From assembly GCF_947179515.1 (NCBI RefSeq), contig NC_067495.1, positions 26,516,924 to 26,580,923 on the forward strand: a stretch of 64,000 nt of DNA, in the 5' to 3' direction. Source of the stretch: Apodemus sylvaticus (taxonomy: Eukaryota; Chordata; Mammalia; Rodentia; Muridae). Position numbers and translations under genes: made by a program. The notes under the pieces are model-generated. The model was not told where the DNA came from. It ran no database searches and saw only the letters and a list, made by a program, of their open reading frames with translations. Within the stretch, counting starts at the first letter, position 1. Each line of letters opens with the position of its first letter. Below, piece after piece: positions 23,421 to 33,354 of the stretch.

Positions 23421-25106
23421 ATTTTTTTCTTTTATTTATTTTTTTTTAATTTTCTTTATTCTTTATTTACATTTCAAATGATTTCCCCTTTCCCGGTTCC
23501 CCCCTCCCTTTAAGTCCCATAAGCCCTCTTTCCTCCGCCCATTCCCCAATAACCCCTCCCATTTCTCTGTCCCGGTACTCCCCTTCAATGCTGCATCAAG
23601 CCTTTCTAGGACCAGGGCCCTCTCCTTCCTTCTTCTTGGGAATAATTTGATATGCTAATTGTGTCCTGCGTATTCAGAGCATCTGAGCTAGTTATTATCC
23701 ACTTATCAGTGACAGCATTCCATGTATATTCTTTTGTGATTGGGTTACCTCGCTTAGGATGATATTTTCCACCTCCAAACATTTGCCTAAAAAAATTGAT
23801 GAATTCATTGTTTTTAATTGCTGAGTAGTATTCCATTGTGTAAATATACCACATTTTCTGTATCCATTCCTCCATTGAGGGACTTCTGGGTTCTTTCCAG
23901 CTTCTGGCTTGACCTGTCCAGCAGGTCCAGTTATTCCCAGGTCCCGAAGAGGCACTACCTGAGGGTCAAAAATGGGGGGGGGGAGAGAAAAGGGAAGCTA
24001 AGCACGCTAATAAACACAAGTCAGTCTGGGTTGTGTCAAGGCTTCATTTAATGTCGGGGAGGTAAGTGGGTTTTAAGGCTTACAGAGAAGGAAATAACCT
24101 TCACACCAGACAAAGGAGGGAAGGGCAGAGACACCCCTAGGGGTCGAAGCAGGAAGCAAGTGAGGAGGTCATCTGGTCATCTGGAGAGTACACCCGGAGT
24201 TATCGCAGGCAGGTACATTCCGTGGTTAGGGCAGGAACATCTTGTGGTATTCTCGGAATCTTCTCACACCGATAGCTCAAGGAGAAGGCTCTAGTTAATT
24301 GTTCTTATATTTTAGCAGCCACCACCTTAGGGCCATGAGTAAGCATTAGTTCGAATAGCTCAGGATGGCTTCCCACACTGGCTATTATAAATAAATAAGG
24401 CTGCTATGAACATAGTGGAGCATGTGTCCTTATTGCATGCCAGGGAATCCTCTGGGTATATGCCCTGGAATGGTATAACAGGGTCCTCTGGAAGCACCAT
24501 GCCCAGTTTTCTGAGGAACCACCAAATTGATTTCCAGAGTATTTGTACCAGCTTGCAATCCCACCAGCAGTGGAGGAGTGTTCCTCTTCCTCCACATACT
24601 CACCAACAACTGCTGTCTACTGAGTTTTTAATCTTAGCGATTCTGACTGGTATGAAGTAAAATCTCAGGGCTGTTTCCAGACACACTGAAACTAATAGAA
24701 AAGAAACTAGGGAAGACCCTTGAGGACATGGGCACAGGGGAAAATTTCCTGAACAGAACACCAATAACTTATGCTCTAAGATTAAAAATTGACAAATGGG
24801 ACCTCATAAAATTACAATGTTTCTGTAAGGCAAAGGACACTGTCAAAAGGATAAAGTGGCAACCAACAAATTGGGAAAAGATCTTCACTAACCCTACACT
24901 GAACAGAGGGCTAATATCCAATATATACAAAGAACTCAAGAAGGTAGATTCCAGAGAGCCAAATAACTCTATTAAAAAATGGGGTACAGAGCTAAACAAA
25001 GAATTTTCACCTGAAGAATTTCAAATGGCTGAGAAGCACCTTAAGAAATGCTCAACATCATTAATCAGTAGGGAAATGCAAATAAAAACAACCCTGAGAT
25101 TTCATA
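23421..25106 (-). mobile_element. L1 copy, 5'-inverted, split by a solo LTR
   Basis: A poly-T-rich start (23421-23455) and an L1 3'UTR and ORF2 C-terminus run on the - strand to about 24675, interrupted by the LTR at 23910-24377. From about 24680 to 25106 the L1 reads on the + strand (ENFLNRTPITYALRLKIDKW, then IFTNPTLNRGLISNIYKELK). The two parts meet at the same ORF2 point (around accctgagattt), so twin priming lost nearly nothing. Target copies gatgagc occur at 23414-23420 and 25107-25113. Without the LTR the element is about 1.2 kb. Confidence 0.92.
23910..24377 (-). mobile_element. Solo LTR, class II ERV (IAP/ERVK type), TSD CTGGCT, inside an L1
   Basis: A 468-bp LTR with ends TGACCTGTCC...CCCACA on the + strand, of the same family as 21235-21673. 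It interrupts the L1 phrase agcttctggctattataaat and duplicates ctggct at 23904-23909 and 24378-24383. On the - strand a TATA-like AAATATAAGAAC lies near 24310 and an ATTAAA polyadenylation signal at 24047-24052. This order puts the transcription direction opposite to Glra2. Insertion into the L1 dates it as younger than that L1. Confidence 0.94.
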
Positions 25107-25600
25107 GATGAGCTCTTAAATGTCCAAAGGACAGTCATTTAAAGGAACAGTACCTTTTCTTAACTTGAGTTGTATTGGCATTAATAATTGCAAAATTTAA
25201 GAATTAGCAGTATCTAAAAAAGGAACAATTTCAAGCAATTGTAAGCCATGAGCTGTTTATATATATTGGCTATCAGTTTACAAATTAAAAGCTTGATTTT
25301 TAAAATTTAAAAATAGTGGATATAGCAGCCAATTCAGTTATCTGTGCTGAAGCAGGGAGAAACTAAAAAGAAAAAACATGTGATCCCATTATATGAGCTT
25401 TACTCCCACCATAGATGCATTCTTTATGGGATGCATGTATAAATCTATTGGAAATATAAAAGCATGCATGGAAGCAAATTTTAACAACTTATCTTTTGGA
25501 TAACAATTATCAATTTTGCCTAAATTGGTTGCCATGTAATAGACCAACTATCGGTACTCTGCAATGACCAATTTGATTGCTGTTTGAAACAAGGAACAAA

Positions 25601-26496
25601 TGTTTCATTAGTTTCTTAAGACATTTCTTTCAAAATACTTTTATGAGTTTATATTACAACACTTTATTATCACACCAATAACTTTATAACAGGACGTTAA
25701 AACTTTACTTGGAGATGAAAAAGGGTGACTCTACATTAATGCTCTCTTTTCCAAGGAATGGCTGTGAACACATAACATAAACAGCTGATTACAGTAGCCT
25801 TCTCTATTATCTGTAAAGTTATTTGTCTTTCACTAGTTAATTTTCATACACCTTGAGAACAGAGGTTTAAGTCCTCCTGTGATAAGCTTAGAGCAATGTC
25901 TTAGCCAGCTAATATTTTAGAATTATCAGGATGCAAAGCAAAAACCAACCTTTTCAATCCGTAATAATTTTGTATGGAGTAGTCAGGCCAAATTTTAATG
26001 CTTTCATAAGTTCTACATAGCCTTATTAACCTTTCACAGATCTCAAGATTGAACTGTATTTTGAACCACACCTGGATAGATCTGTCAACAATGTTGTTTT
26101 GGCAAGACACTCCCTAAGTGGAGTTTGCAAGACAAAAGCAATGGCTCACACACCTCTTCTGAGGCCACACTGAGTTTTGCGTTAATTCAGATGTAAATAT
26201 TTTCTAATCTGAGCCTATTGCCCAAGGCCAGGCCCAACACCCACCTGTCCTATAGGGCAGAGGCCTACAACCAGACCCCATTGTATGGGGGTCGAATAAC
26301 AAAAGGAACCTGTTATTTGAGGGTTCCAGGAAAAATTCTACTAGTTGTTTTAGTAGACTTATCTACAATTTTTTTAAACAGTTCAAAAGGAGCCTGTTTG
26401 ATACCAAATAAATTCCCACTGAGATATCCTTTCCAATCTTTTCTCTTGCAATATTAGAGAATAACTATAACTTTGGAAAGCAAAACCCAATTTTAA
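25601..26496. other. No gene seen: AT-rich, probably more of the retroviral fossil
   Basis: It lies on the expected upstream side of the - strand RNase H piece, where reverse transcriptase and protease would be. I can read no diagnostic RT or protease motif. Host origin is equally possible. Confidence 0.35.
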
Positions 26497-26512
26497 ACAA
26501 TCTATTCTTTTT

Positions 26513-27277
26513 TTTTTAATTTTTTTTATTCGGTATATTTTTTATTTACATTACAAATGATTTCCCCTTTCCTAGCCCCCCCACTCCCAAAAACTCCCTT
26601 AAGGCCCCTTCTCTCCCCCTGTCCTCCCACCCACCCCTTCCCACTTCCCCGTTCTGGTTTTGCTGAATATTGCTTCACTGAGTCTTTCCAGAACAAGGGG
26701 CCACTCTTCCTTTCTTCTTGTACCTCATTTGATGTGTAGATTATGTTTTGGGTAATCCAGGTTTCTAGGCTAATATCCACTTATAAGTGAGTGTATACCA
26801 TGATTCATCTTTTGAGTCTGGGTTACCTCACTTAGTATGATGTTCTCTAGCTCCATCCATTTGCCTAAGAATTTCATGAATTCATTGTTTCTAATGGCTG
26901 AATAGTACTCCATTGTGTAGATATACCACATTTTTTGCATCCACTCTTCTGTTGAGGGATACCTGGGTTCTTTCCAGCATCTGGCAATTATAAATAGGGC
27001 TGCTATGAACATAGTAGAGCATGTATCCTTATTACATGGTGGGGAATCCTCTGGGTATATGCCCAGGAGTGGTATAGCAGGATCTTCTGGGAGTGAGGTG
27101 CCCAGTTTTTGGAGGAACCGCCAGACTGATTTCCAGAGTGGTTGTACCAATTTGCAACCCCACCAGCAGTGGAGGAGTGTTCCTCTTTCTCTGCACCCTC
27201 TCCAACACCTGCTATCTCCGGAATTTTTAATCTTAGCCATTCTGACTGGTGTAAGGTGAAATCTCAGGGTTGTTTTG
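26513..27277 (-). mobile_element. L1Md copy, 5'-truncated, with 16-bp TSD
   Basis: Poly-T at 26513-26528, then an L1Md-type 3'UTR with a C-rich + strand (G-rich in the sense of the L1) to about 26769, then a 156-codon intact frame at 26770-27240 on the - strand. That frame is the ORF2 C-terminus, with the cysteine-rich stretch (CWRGC, LLHCWWGCKLV, ending MHSLISGY-like). Exact 16-bp duplication acaatctattcttttt at 26497-26512 and 27278-27293. No inversion. The lack of stops shows a fairly young copy. Confidence 0.96.
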
Positions 27278-27293
27278 ACAATCTATTCTTTTT

Positions 27294-27966
27294 AAAATCA
27301 ATGGCAAATGTATTAATTTCACATTACAAAATTTATCCGCCAGTTCTTATGTTTGAATGCAGGACAGTGCAACTTAAAATTCCTCATTAAAGAGACATTG
27401 TTTTAAATCCTATCCCTTACAAGTTTAATTTCTATGATAAGAATTACATAAATTATTATGCCAATTTAGAAGTATCTTTAGAGGCCTGTTTTTCCTGAGT
27501 TGGGTAATGCCATATATTGTTGAAGATTACTTTAACCCTGAGTTACCAGTTTAAAACTAATTTTTTATTACCAATGTAATAATTTTTAGTCATGCCCAAT
27601 AACTTATAAGCCAATGCTCTATAGTCAAGACATGCAAAACATATTTATACCTTTAAGACCAAGCAGAAACAAAATATGAAGCAACTACACGAATCTTATA
27701 AATTTAAGCCATTTTTTCTTTTCCTAGCTGTAATTTCAAGAGAAAAAGCACTTTGGACCCAATAATCACAATTGCAGAGATTTTTCTAGGAGAAATAACC
27801 ATCAACCTACTTGCCCTAGACCTTGAGAAGCTGCTGGCCTTTTAAAAGCAGCTTTTTTTCCAGCTGTGCTTGACTGATAGCTGAATGCAGGGCAGCTTAA
27901 ATCAGCCTCCAATGTGTAAACTAAGACTAGATTAAGAGATGGACAGCCAGCAGATAAAGTTTTTAC
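27294..27966. other. No gene seen: AT-rich stretch
   Basis: About 670 bp of AT-rich sequence with no readable ORF. It may belong to the same retroviral fossil interrupted by the L1 on its left. Confidence 0.35.
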
Positions 27967-28255
27967 CATTTTTTTTTCTTTTCAACATTTTGCATTGAAC
28001 AACAGTTATTCAAACAACAAAACGACAGACACATATTTACATGTGGACAAATTGGTGCACCAAAAGACAAGCAATACATAGAGAGGGAAGAACACTTGTT
28101 GTACAGTACTAAAAATATCTCTGGTAGGGTCCATAGAGGAAACAGGACATCTTCATATTTCTCCTTGTCCCTAGGAGAATTTTGAAATCAATTTTCCTTC
28201 TTTCACTTTCTCTCTCATGTTTCTAAAATCTGTTTTGTTGTGTTGGTTTTTGGTT
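27967..28255 (-). pseudogene. Candidate processed-pseudogene fragment (3'UTR-like), unidentified
   Basis: A T-run with one C at 27969-27979 followed by sequence that, reversed, reads like an mRNA 3' end with CAATGCAAAATGTTGAAAAG just before the A tail. The direct repeats gtttttaccatttt (27958-27971) and gtttttacatttt (about 28254-28266) could be a target-site duplication, but they are AT-rich and imperfect. No coding part and no parent gene is recognised. It could also be an unnamed repeat. Confidence 0.3.
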
Positions 28256-28257
28256 TT

Positions 28258-28282
28258 TACATTTTATTTTATTTTATTTTAT
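28258..28282 (+). repeat. (TTTTA)n short tandem repeat
   Basis: Four to five units of ATTTT. Confidence 0.85.
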
Positions 28283-30003
28283 GCCCTATTCCTCTCACCT
28301 GATGCAGTTCTTGACTGCAGACAATTTGCATAACAAAATTCGCCATCCCAATTTGCTGTCACACCCTAGCTGATTTCAGCTTCTGGCCTACACTGATTCA
28401 GTCTAGCCCATATCCCTTTTGCACACCTGCAACAAGAGCCTTCAAAAGATGACATTTATAGTGCTAACATTAATGCTGTATGTTGTTTACTGTGCTGGAT
28501 ACATAACTTTTTTCATTCCTGTGGTGCTCTACCCAATACAGAGTCCCTCAGTTAGTCTCTCCATTTCCAAGTTTCAAGTTCAGGAGCCAATCTGTAACTG
28601 CCTGCAGTTACATCGAATGGGTTACTTGGATGGAAAGCTGGGGATGAAATTTTCAAAACAAAACTTCACACAAGGGAAAATCTGTAGATAGCTATATATT
28701 TATATCTGCAAATTAACTAAAAAATTGATAAATGTTATTTTTATGTCTTAAGATTATATTTTAAGCCAGATGTTTACAACTCAAAATCACCTTTCCTTTG
28801 CATTTATGGTGTTTGGATTCAAGGGATGCCTTTCAAAAGACAGCCTATTTATTCAGTAATGAGGTACAGCACTGGATTTGATAAAATTATAATAAGAAAA
28901 TACTGAATAAAAATGTTTTCTAATTTTACTTTTTAGCTATTACTTTGAAAAGACATGTTTTCATTTCCTGAAGATGAGTGAGCTGATAATGGATTTGATA
29001 TTTTAAAGCAGACTATACTTTTCAATACAAGACACCACAGAATAAATAAGGAATAAACACAAAACTAAACAAAAAAACCCACAAATATTTCTAACAGCTA
29101 GAAATATCTACTTTTAACACAGGATGCATTGGTTTACAAGCCTGAATTTATTTTCCCAGAATTGTTGCTTTGTGACATGCTTGTCCCCTCACTGCTGTAT
29201 TTTAATGCATTTGACAACTGTCAACATGGACTCCCTATTCTCACTTCAAATCTCAAATCTTTCCTTTCTTTAAAGTGTGTGCTGCGGTCTGTGCTTGAAT
29301 AGACCACAAAATGAACCATAGGAAATAAAGAGAAGCAAATAAGGAGGGGAGATGAGGAGTATAATGCGAAGCGAGACTGGGGTAGTAATGTGACAGCCAC
29401 ACAAATTTTGGGATATGAAAGATAATTAAGATACGAAACTTGGAGCTGTTTACTTCTAGAATTAGAGTCTAATAGGAATAAACATCATATATCCTACTTC
29501 CTAACTTGACCAGTGAGGAACAAGTATTTAGCAAGTTTTAATATTTTGCTTTGGGTACAAAGTATTTATAGGCAGTATCAAGAAGGGAACCTAGTTCTGA
29601 TGATTATCGATTCTAATTGGTTTCCTTGAATCCTTAAAATGCATAAAAATTTACAGCAAGAGGTATACACCATTCACAAGAAAAAATCGAAAAGAAAATG
29701 ATGAGAAGGAGATGGCAGCTCAATGAATATCCTGATTTAAGGCCCAGGTAGAGTTGACTGTAACTTAGGAAAGTTCCTTGAGGTAAGAGATCAGAGTTGC
29801 CCCCAATGTGTGCAAAGAGACAAAGACTTTACAACCCACTATCTTGAAGTGGTTTTTTTCACTCAAGAATTATTTGTTCTATAACTGTGGAAATCCTATA
29901 ATGAATGCCACAATAAGTTGCTAATTCATCCATGTGTACTGGTAAATTAAAAGTCTGTAAATCAAATGCATGCCCATTGATGAAAGAAGAACCATTATTT
30001 ATT
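28283..30003. other. No gene seen: intronic DNA with one copy of an unidentified 93-bp block
   Basis: The block at 29745-29837 resembles 21721-21814. The rest is AT-rich and carries no recognised repeat. A 46-codon - strand stretch within 29859-30000 looks faintly protein-like but matches nothing I know. Confidence 0.45.
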
Positions 30004-30008
30004 CGTGT

Positions 30009-30049
<41 letters not shown>
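30004..30049 (+). repeat. (GT)n microsatellite
   Basis: About 22 GT units with one TA interruption, 360 bp upstream of the Cys-loop exon. Confidence 0.95.
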
Positions 30050-30050
<1 letters not shown>

Positions 30051-30412
30051 TGCAACTCTAAAACATCCCAAACTTTGGTCGTTTGTTTATAATTGTGGTT
30101 GAGAGTACATTTTTCATATTATAACATTTTTACTTGAGACTAGCATCATTGTTAGAGGGAATCAGAATCTGGAAGATAAGAAATACTCAGAATCTGGAGG
30201 TTGGAAAATAGAGAACAATGGCTTGTAATGAAATGTTAAAATATGTTGTAAAGTTATCAATGGATACTCTTCATTAAAACAAAATGTTGTCCTGGGAGCT
30301 TAGTTTGCAATATTTGAATCAATATATTTTGTTCGTGCAAAGTGGACATTTTTGTCTCTCAAGGATTATACTGCACAGATTTTAAAGTAGGTTTCACATT
30401 CTTTTTGTTAAG

Positions 30413-30495
30413 ACTCACGTTGACTTTATCCTGCCCAATGGACCTGAAGAACTTTCCAATGGATGTCCAGACCTGTACAATGCAGCTGGAGAGTT
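30413..30495 (+). CDS. Glra2: Glra2 coding exon (probably exon 5): Cys-loop of glycine receptor alpha-2
   Basis: Internal coding exon of 83 bp. It starts after a pyrimidine-rich acceptor ending in AG at 30411-30412 and ends before the strong donor GTAAGT at 30496. The first base completes an Arg codon begun in the previous exon, and the last base begins a Phe codon finished in the next. The peptide (RLTLTLSCPMDLKNFPMDVQ, then TCTMQLES) holds the two cysteines, 13 residues apart, of the Cys-loop that defines pentameric ligand-gated channels; the loop couples glycine binding to pore opening. The protein is a plasma-membrane chloride channel subunit that binds glycine. Exon length and both phases fit the GlyR alpha family. 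This exon alone does not separate the alpha subtypes; the next exon does. Confidence 0.96.
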
Positions 30496-30963
30496 GTAAG
30501 TCATCACTATTAATTTACCACTTGCTTGTCATAACCACAGACTTGCCTCTTAGTTTATCAACAAGGAATAAATACTTGTAAAAGTCATTCTCAACCAATT
30601 TACTAGTAGCAAAGGTATTACTGGAGGATCAGTATTTAATAGGAGAAATTCATTACCAATACAGAAAGACAGTCTTTCAGTTCAAGATTTTAAATAAATT
30701 TCCCTTCTTCAAAAGAAGAAAAAAAACCCAGCCAAATCTGATTTAGCAAGATTTTCTATGAAATAAATTTTCCTTGCATAATTGTAGTTATTAGCCACCT
30801 CATCTTTATGAAGAATCACTAATAGAAAACTGTATTTCTTTCTGTCTTATACTCATTGAGAGCAACATATCCAAAGGGATACTTGAAGGAAGAGATGATT
30901 GCTTTGAGAACAAAAAATAAAGCCCTTAGCCATAGGTGGATTCCAAAAGAAGAGGCACTAGGA

Positions 30964-31045
30964 CCAAAGCTCAGCAGGAGTATGATTGCCTAACGTGCTC
31001 AAGGCCCTGGATTTGATCCTCAGCAATACATGAATAAAAGGTTGA
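30964..31045 (+). mobile_element. ID-like SINE
   Basis: A tRNA-like stretch with aaagctcagcaggagtatga, then gctcaaggccctggatttga, tcctcagca and an A-rich end. It corresponds to the ID element and its internal Pol III B-box region (ggatttgatcc). It is diverged. Confidence 0.7.
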
Positions 31046-32404
31046 AGGGCATAAGTTGACAAGGAATAAGAGTTGGCATCTTTCTTAGATAAACTCGGAC
31101 ATGATGAAGGAAATAGGGAAATGTCATTTATGTTGTCCCCTTTATCCTCTGACTCTGCTGCCACTGAGATCTTTGACATACACCATAAGTTACTCATGCC
31201 TTCAAGGTAATGGGATTTTCCATTAAGAGACATGAAATTTCCTCTGGCTTGCTCTTGTCAGTTTCTCTGCTTACAGAATCCAAAAAATAATAATAAGTAC
31301 TACTGACTTACAGAGATTTTTAAAGGAGATTTAATGAGGCAGGGGGCAAGAAAGTATTTTAACTTCTTGATTTAGAAAAATAATGAATGTAAAAAGACTC
31401 ATTGAATAGCTTTTTAAAAAGAAAAAGTGACAGGCTTCTTTCTGATCACTTAAAGTCTCTATGTAATGTCCTTTGAAACCGCTGATAAAAATAAAGAAAA
31501 TAACAAATCATCTTTTGTTTTCAGATCTTTTCAGAGATGAAGTGAGAGTTATTTATGTGTTATGTATATTTATTTATTCTATGTTGTAACACCTTTTGAG
31601 AAGAAGATTGAGAAAAACTTTTTATACATAGTGTCTCTTCTACTACTCTATAGCTCCCTAGCTGCCATCCAATTATTGCATTTTCTCTATAAAGCGGGAC
31701 CCAGATCTATTAATGAAGATTCTTTTAAGATCTAAAAGCTTTCAATTGTAGATTTTCTTTGTCCCTTTATGTATTTGTTGGAACTAGTTAGGTTATAGTG
31801 ATACAGATCGGCAGTGGAAGAGATTGGTTATCCATTGCTTTTATGGACAATTGATATTTGGGCTGGATCCACATTCCAGTTTGATGCTTTCTACAGTTTC
31901 ATTTTTGCCATTAAGGTGTTCCAGAAAATTTAGACACCAAATAAATTTGCCATTGATTTCTAGGTCGGGTTAGTATAGTAAGCAAGAATAAGAATTTATA
32001 AACTTAATAAATATGCTACAGTTACTAGCCAATTCAATCTTCACATGTTATTCTTTGTCTTGATCAGTCTGATTTCCATAGTTCAAATATTAAACAAAAC
32101 AAAACACACAAACAAGGAGGATAGAGAAATAATGAGTGAAAATAAGACTATCTCTCTATTTCTGGGATGGAGAAATGGGCAGTCAAATTGACAAATAATG
32201 AACCAACTGGGCAGGCTCTGGGAGAGAAAGAGCTAAATTTGGTTTACTGAACCAATAACTACTATTCTTTCTATGATTTCTATGATTCTAGTAATATAAC
32301 AAAAGGAACTTACAAAATAAGGAACCTGTTTTGCTTTGTGTGAATGAGTGAGGCAATTTAGATTTACATTAGAATTTTCAATTTACATTACAATATATAA
32401 CTGT

Positions 32405-32626
32405 TCTTGTGGGGTTTGTTTTTGTTTTGGATATGGTCTCATGCAGCCTTGTATAGCTATGTCAGTGATGATCAGGAACTGCTGATCTTCCATCCTTCAC
32501 TTCTCAAGTTCTGGGTCTATAGGTGTGTGTCACCACCTGTTATTTTATGTGGTGCTGGGGATTGAAAGTAGGACCTTGTCTATGTTAGGCAAGAACTGCA
32601 TTAACTGGATAACAATCCCCAGCTTC
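32405..32626 (-). mobile_element. B4-type SINE (ID head fused to a B1-like body)
   Basis: Reverse complement: the left half is B1-like (gatatggtctcatgcagcct ... tctataggtgtgtgtcacca) and the right half is ID-like (gtgctggggattgaaagtag ... aacaatccccagc). The order matches rodent B4 SINEs. Confidence 0.75.
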
Positions 32627-33216
32627 TGTATCATTGTTCTAGGTTTACAAGGTCCTCTTAAATGACTTGCCCATAGCCTTTCACACTTGCTAAAATGACT
32701 GAGAATTTAGTCTCAGTAATTAACAAAAGGCTCCTACAAGTAAAGCTAAGACTCCAGAAGAGATCAAATGTACAATGATAATACTTGCAGTCAGGCCTAT
32801 AATGAATTCATTCTCATTAAACATTTCAAAAGAAGTGGTTTCATTTGAAACACTAAGACGGCACCATGAATTGGATTGTCTTATTGAACTGCCACAGACA
32901 CAGCTCTTTTAAGTGAAGAAAATCTTCAAAGAGTTTTGGTGCTTGTTTACTTGTTTGTTCTTCAGAGAGAGTTACTGAATACAGAAGCCAGTGATAAAAG
33001 ATTCTACAGATTCTTTTCTCTTGTTATACATACAAAAATAATTAATCAGAAATACCTTGCTGTGTTCAGTTTCTCTGCATCTGATGACACGAAGTTATGA
33101 TGACTACAGCAGCTCTTATTAAGACTGGAGCTGAAATGATTCCCTTGCTTGCCCACATGTCATTACCTTTTATAGTTTCCCAGAAAAGATACATTGTTAC
33201 TACTTCTTTCCTCCAG

Positions 33217-33354
33217 TTGGGTACACCATGAATGACCTGATATTTGAGTGGTTAAGTGATGGTCCAGTACAAGTTGCTGAAGGACTCACCCTGCCCCAGT
33301 TTATTTTGAAAGAAGAGAAGGAGCTTGGCTATTGCACAAAGCATTACAACACTG
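33217..33354 (+). CDS. Glra2: Glra2 coding exon (probably exon 6): ligand-binding domain, loop C
   Basis: Internal coding exon of 138 bp. A long pyrimidine tract and CAG precede 33217, and the donor GTAAGG begins at 33355. It enters with two bases completing a Phe codon and leaves with one base of a Gly codon. The peptide runs from GYTMNDLIFEWLSDGPVQVA to YCTKHYNTG. It carries the loop-C tyrosine and histidine region around the agonist pocket and the first cysteine of the second disulfide characteristic of glycine receptors. The segment WLSDGPVQVAEG and the following KEEKELGYC are what I know from alpha-2; alpha-1 and alpha-3 differ at these positions, so the call is alpha-2. The spacing to the neighbouring exons is 2.7 kb and 1.75 kb. 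No frame break is seen. Confidence 0.97.

Larger units (their letters stand above)
22240..25600 (-). pseudogene. Decayed class II ERV pol fragment: RNase H and integrase
   Basis: On the - strand, right to left, there is an RNase H piece at about 25150-25420 with readable AQITELAA and, after a frameshift, TDSQYIYKQL, the catalytic Glu and Asp contexts. Next come integrase pieces at about 22760-23210 (LKYVHV, DTFSGFLVAT, TGQATKN) and an integrase C-terminal piece at about 22400-22500 (WKNPLIGIWH). These fit the class II (ERVK/IAP/MMTV-like) pol order. The frame has many stops and shifts. It is split by later insertions at 23221-25113: a B2, an L1 and a solo LTR. Flanking AT-rich DNA to about 28 kb may be the rest of the provirus, but no gag, env or LTR pair can be assigned. 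It is an ancient, inactive fossil. Confidence 0.8.
1..30412 (+). other. Glra2: Glra2 intron upstream of the first exon here (partial; probably intron 4)
   Basis: The left 30.4 kb lies upstream of the Cys-loop exon and is read as one intron that continues beyond the window. I looked for the preceding exon, which should encode the binding-domain strand ending in an Arg codon split after two bases, and did not find it. Much of the interval is repeats, listed separately. The boundary at 30412 is certain; the claim that no other Glra2 exon is present is based on reading by eye. Confidence 0.8.
30496..33216 (+). other. Glra2: Glra2 intron between the Cys-loop and loop-C exons
   Basis: A 2.7-kb GT-AG intron. 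It holds an ID-like SINE (30964-31045) and a B4-type SINE (32405-32626). The remainder is AT-rich unique sequence with no convincing ORF or RNA gene. The short open frames in it look like chance. Confidence 0.9.

Noticed and set aside
21235..24377. A short provirus bounded by the two LTRs
   Set aside because: Each LTR has its own distinct 6-bp duplication, and the sequence between them is an older pol fossil plus B2 and L1.
29859..30071. Possible retroviral gag piece on the - strand
   Set aside because: A 46-codon stretch looks protein-like but no motif is diagnostic and the rest is a (GT)n translation.
30342..30581. Longer open frame around the Cys-loop exon
   Set aside because: The start and end are intron read-through; the GT and AG splice sites and the known exon phase set the exon to 30413-30495.
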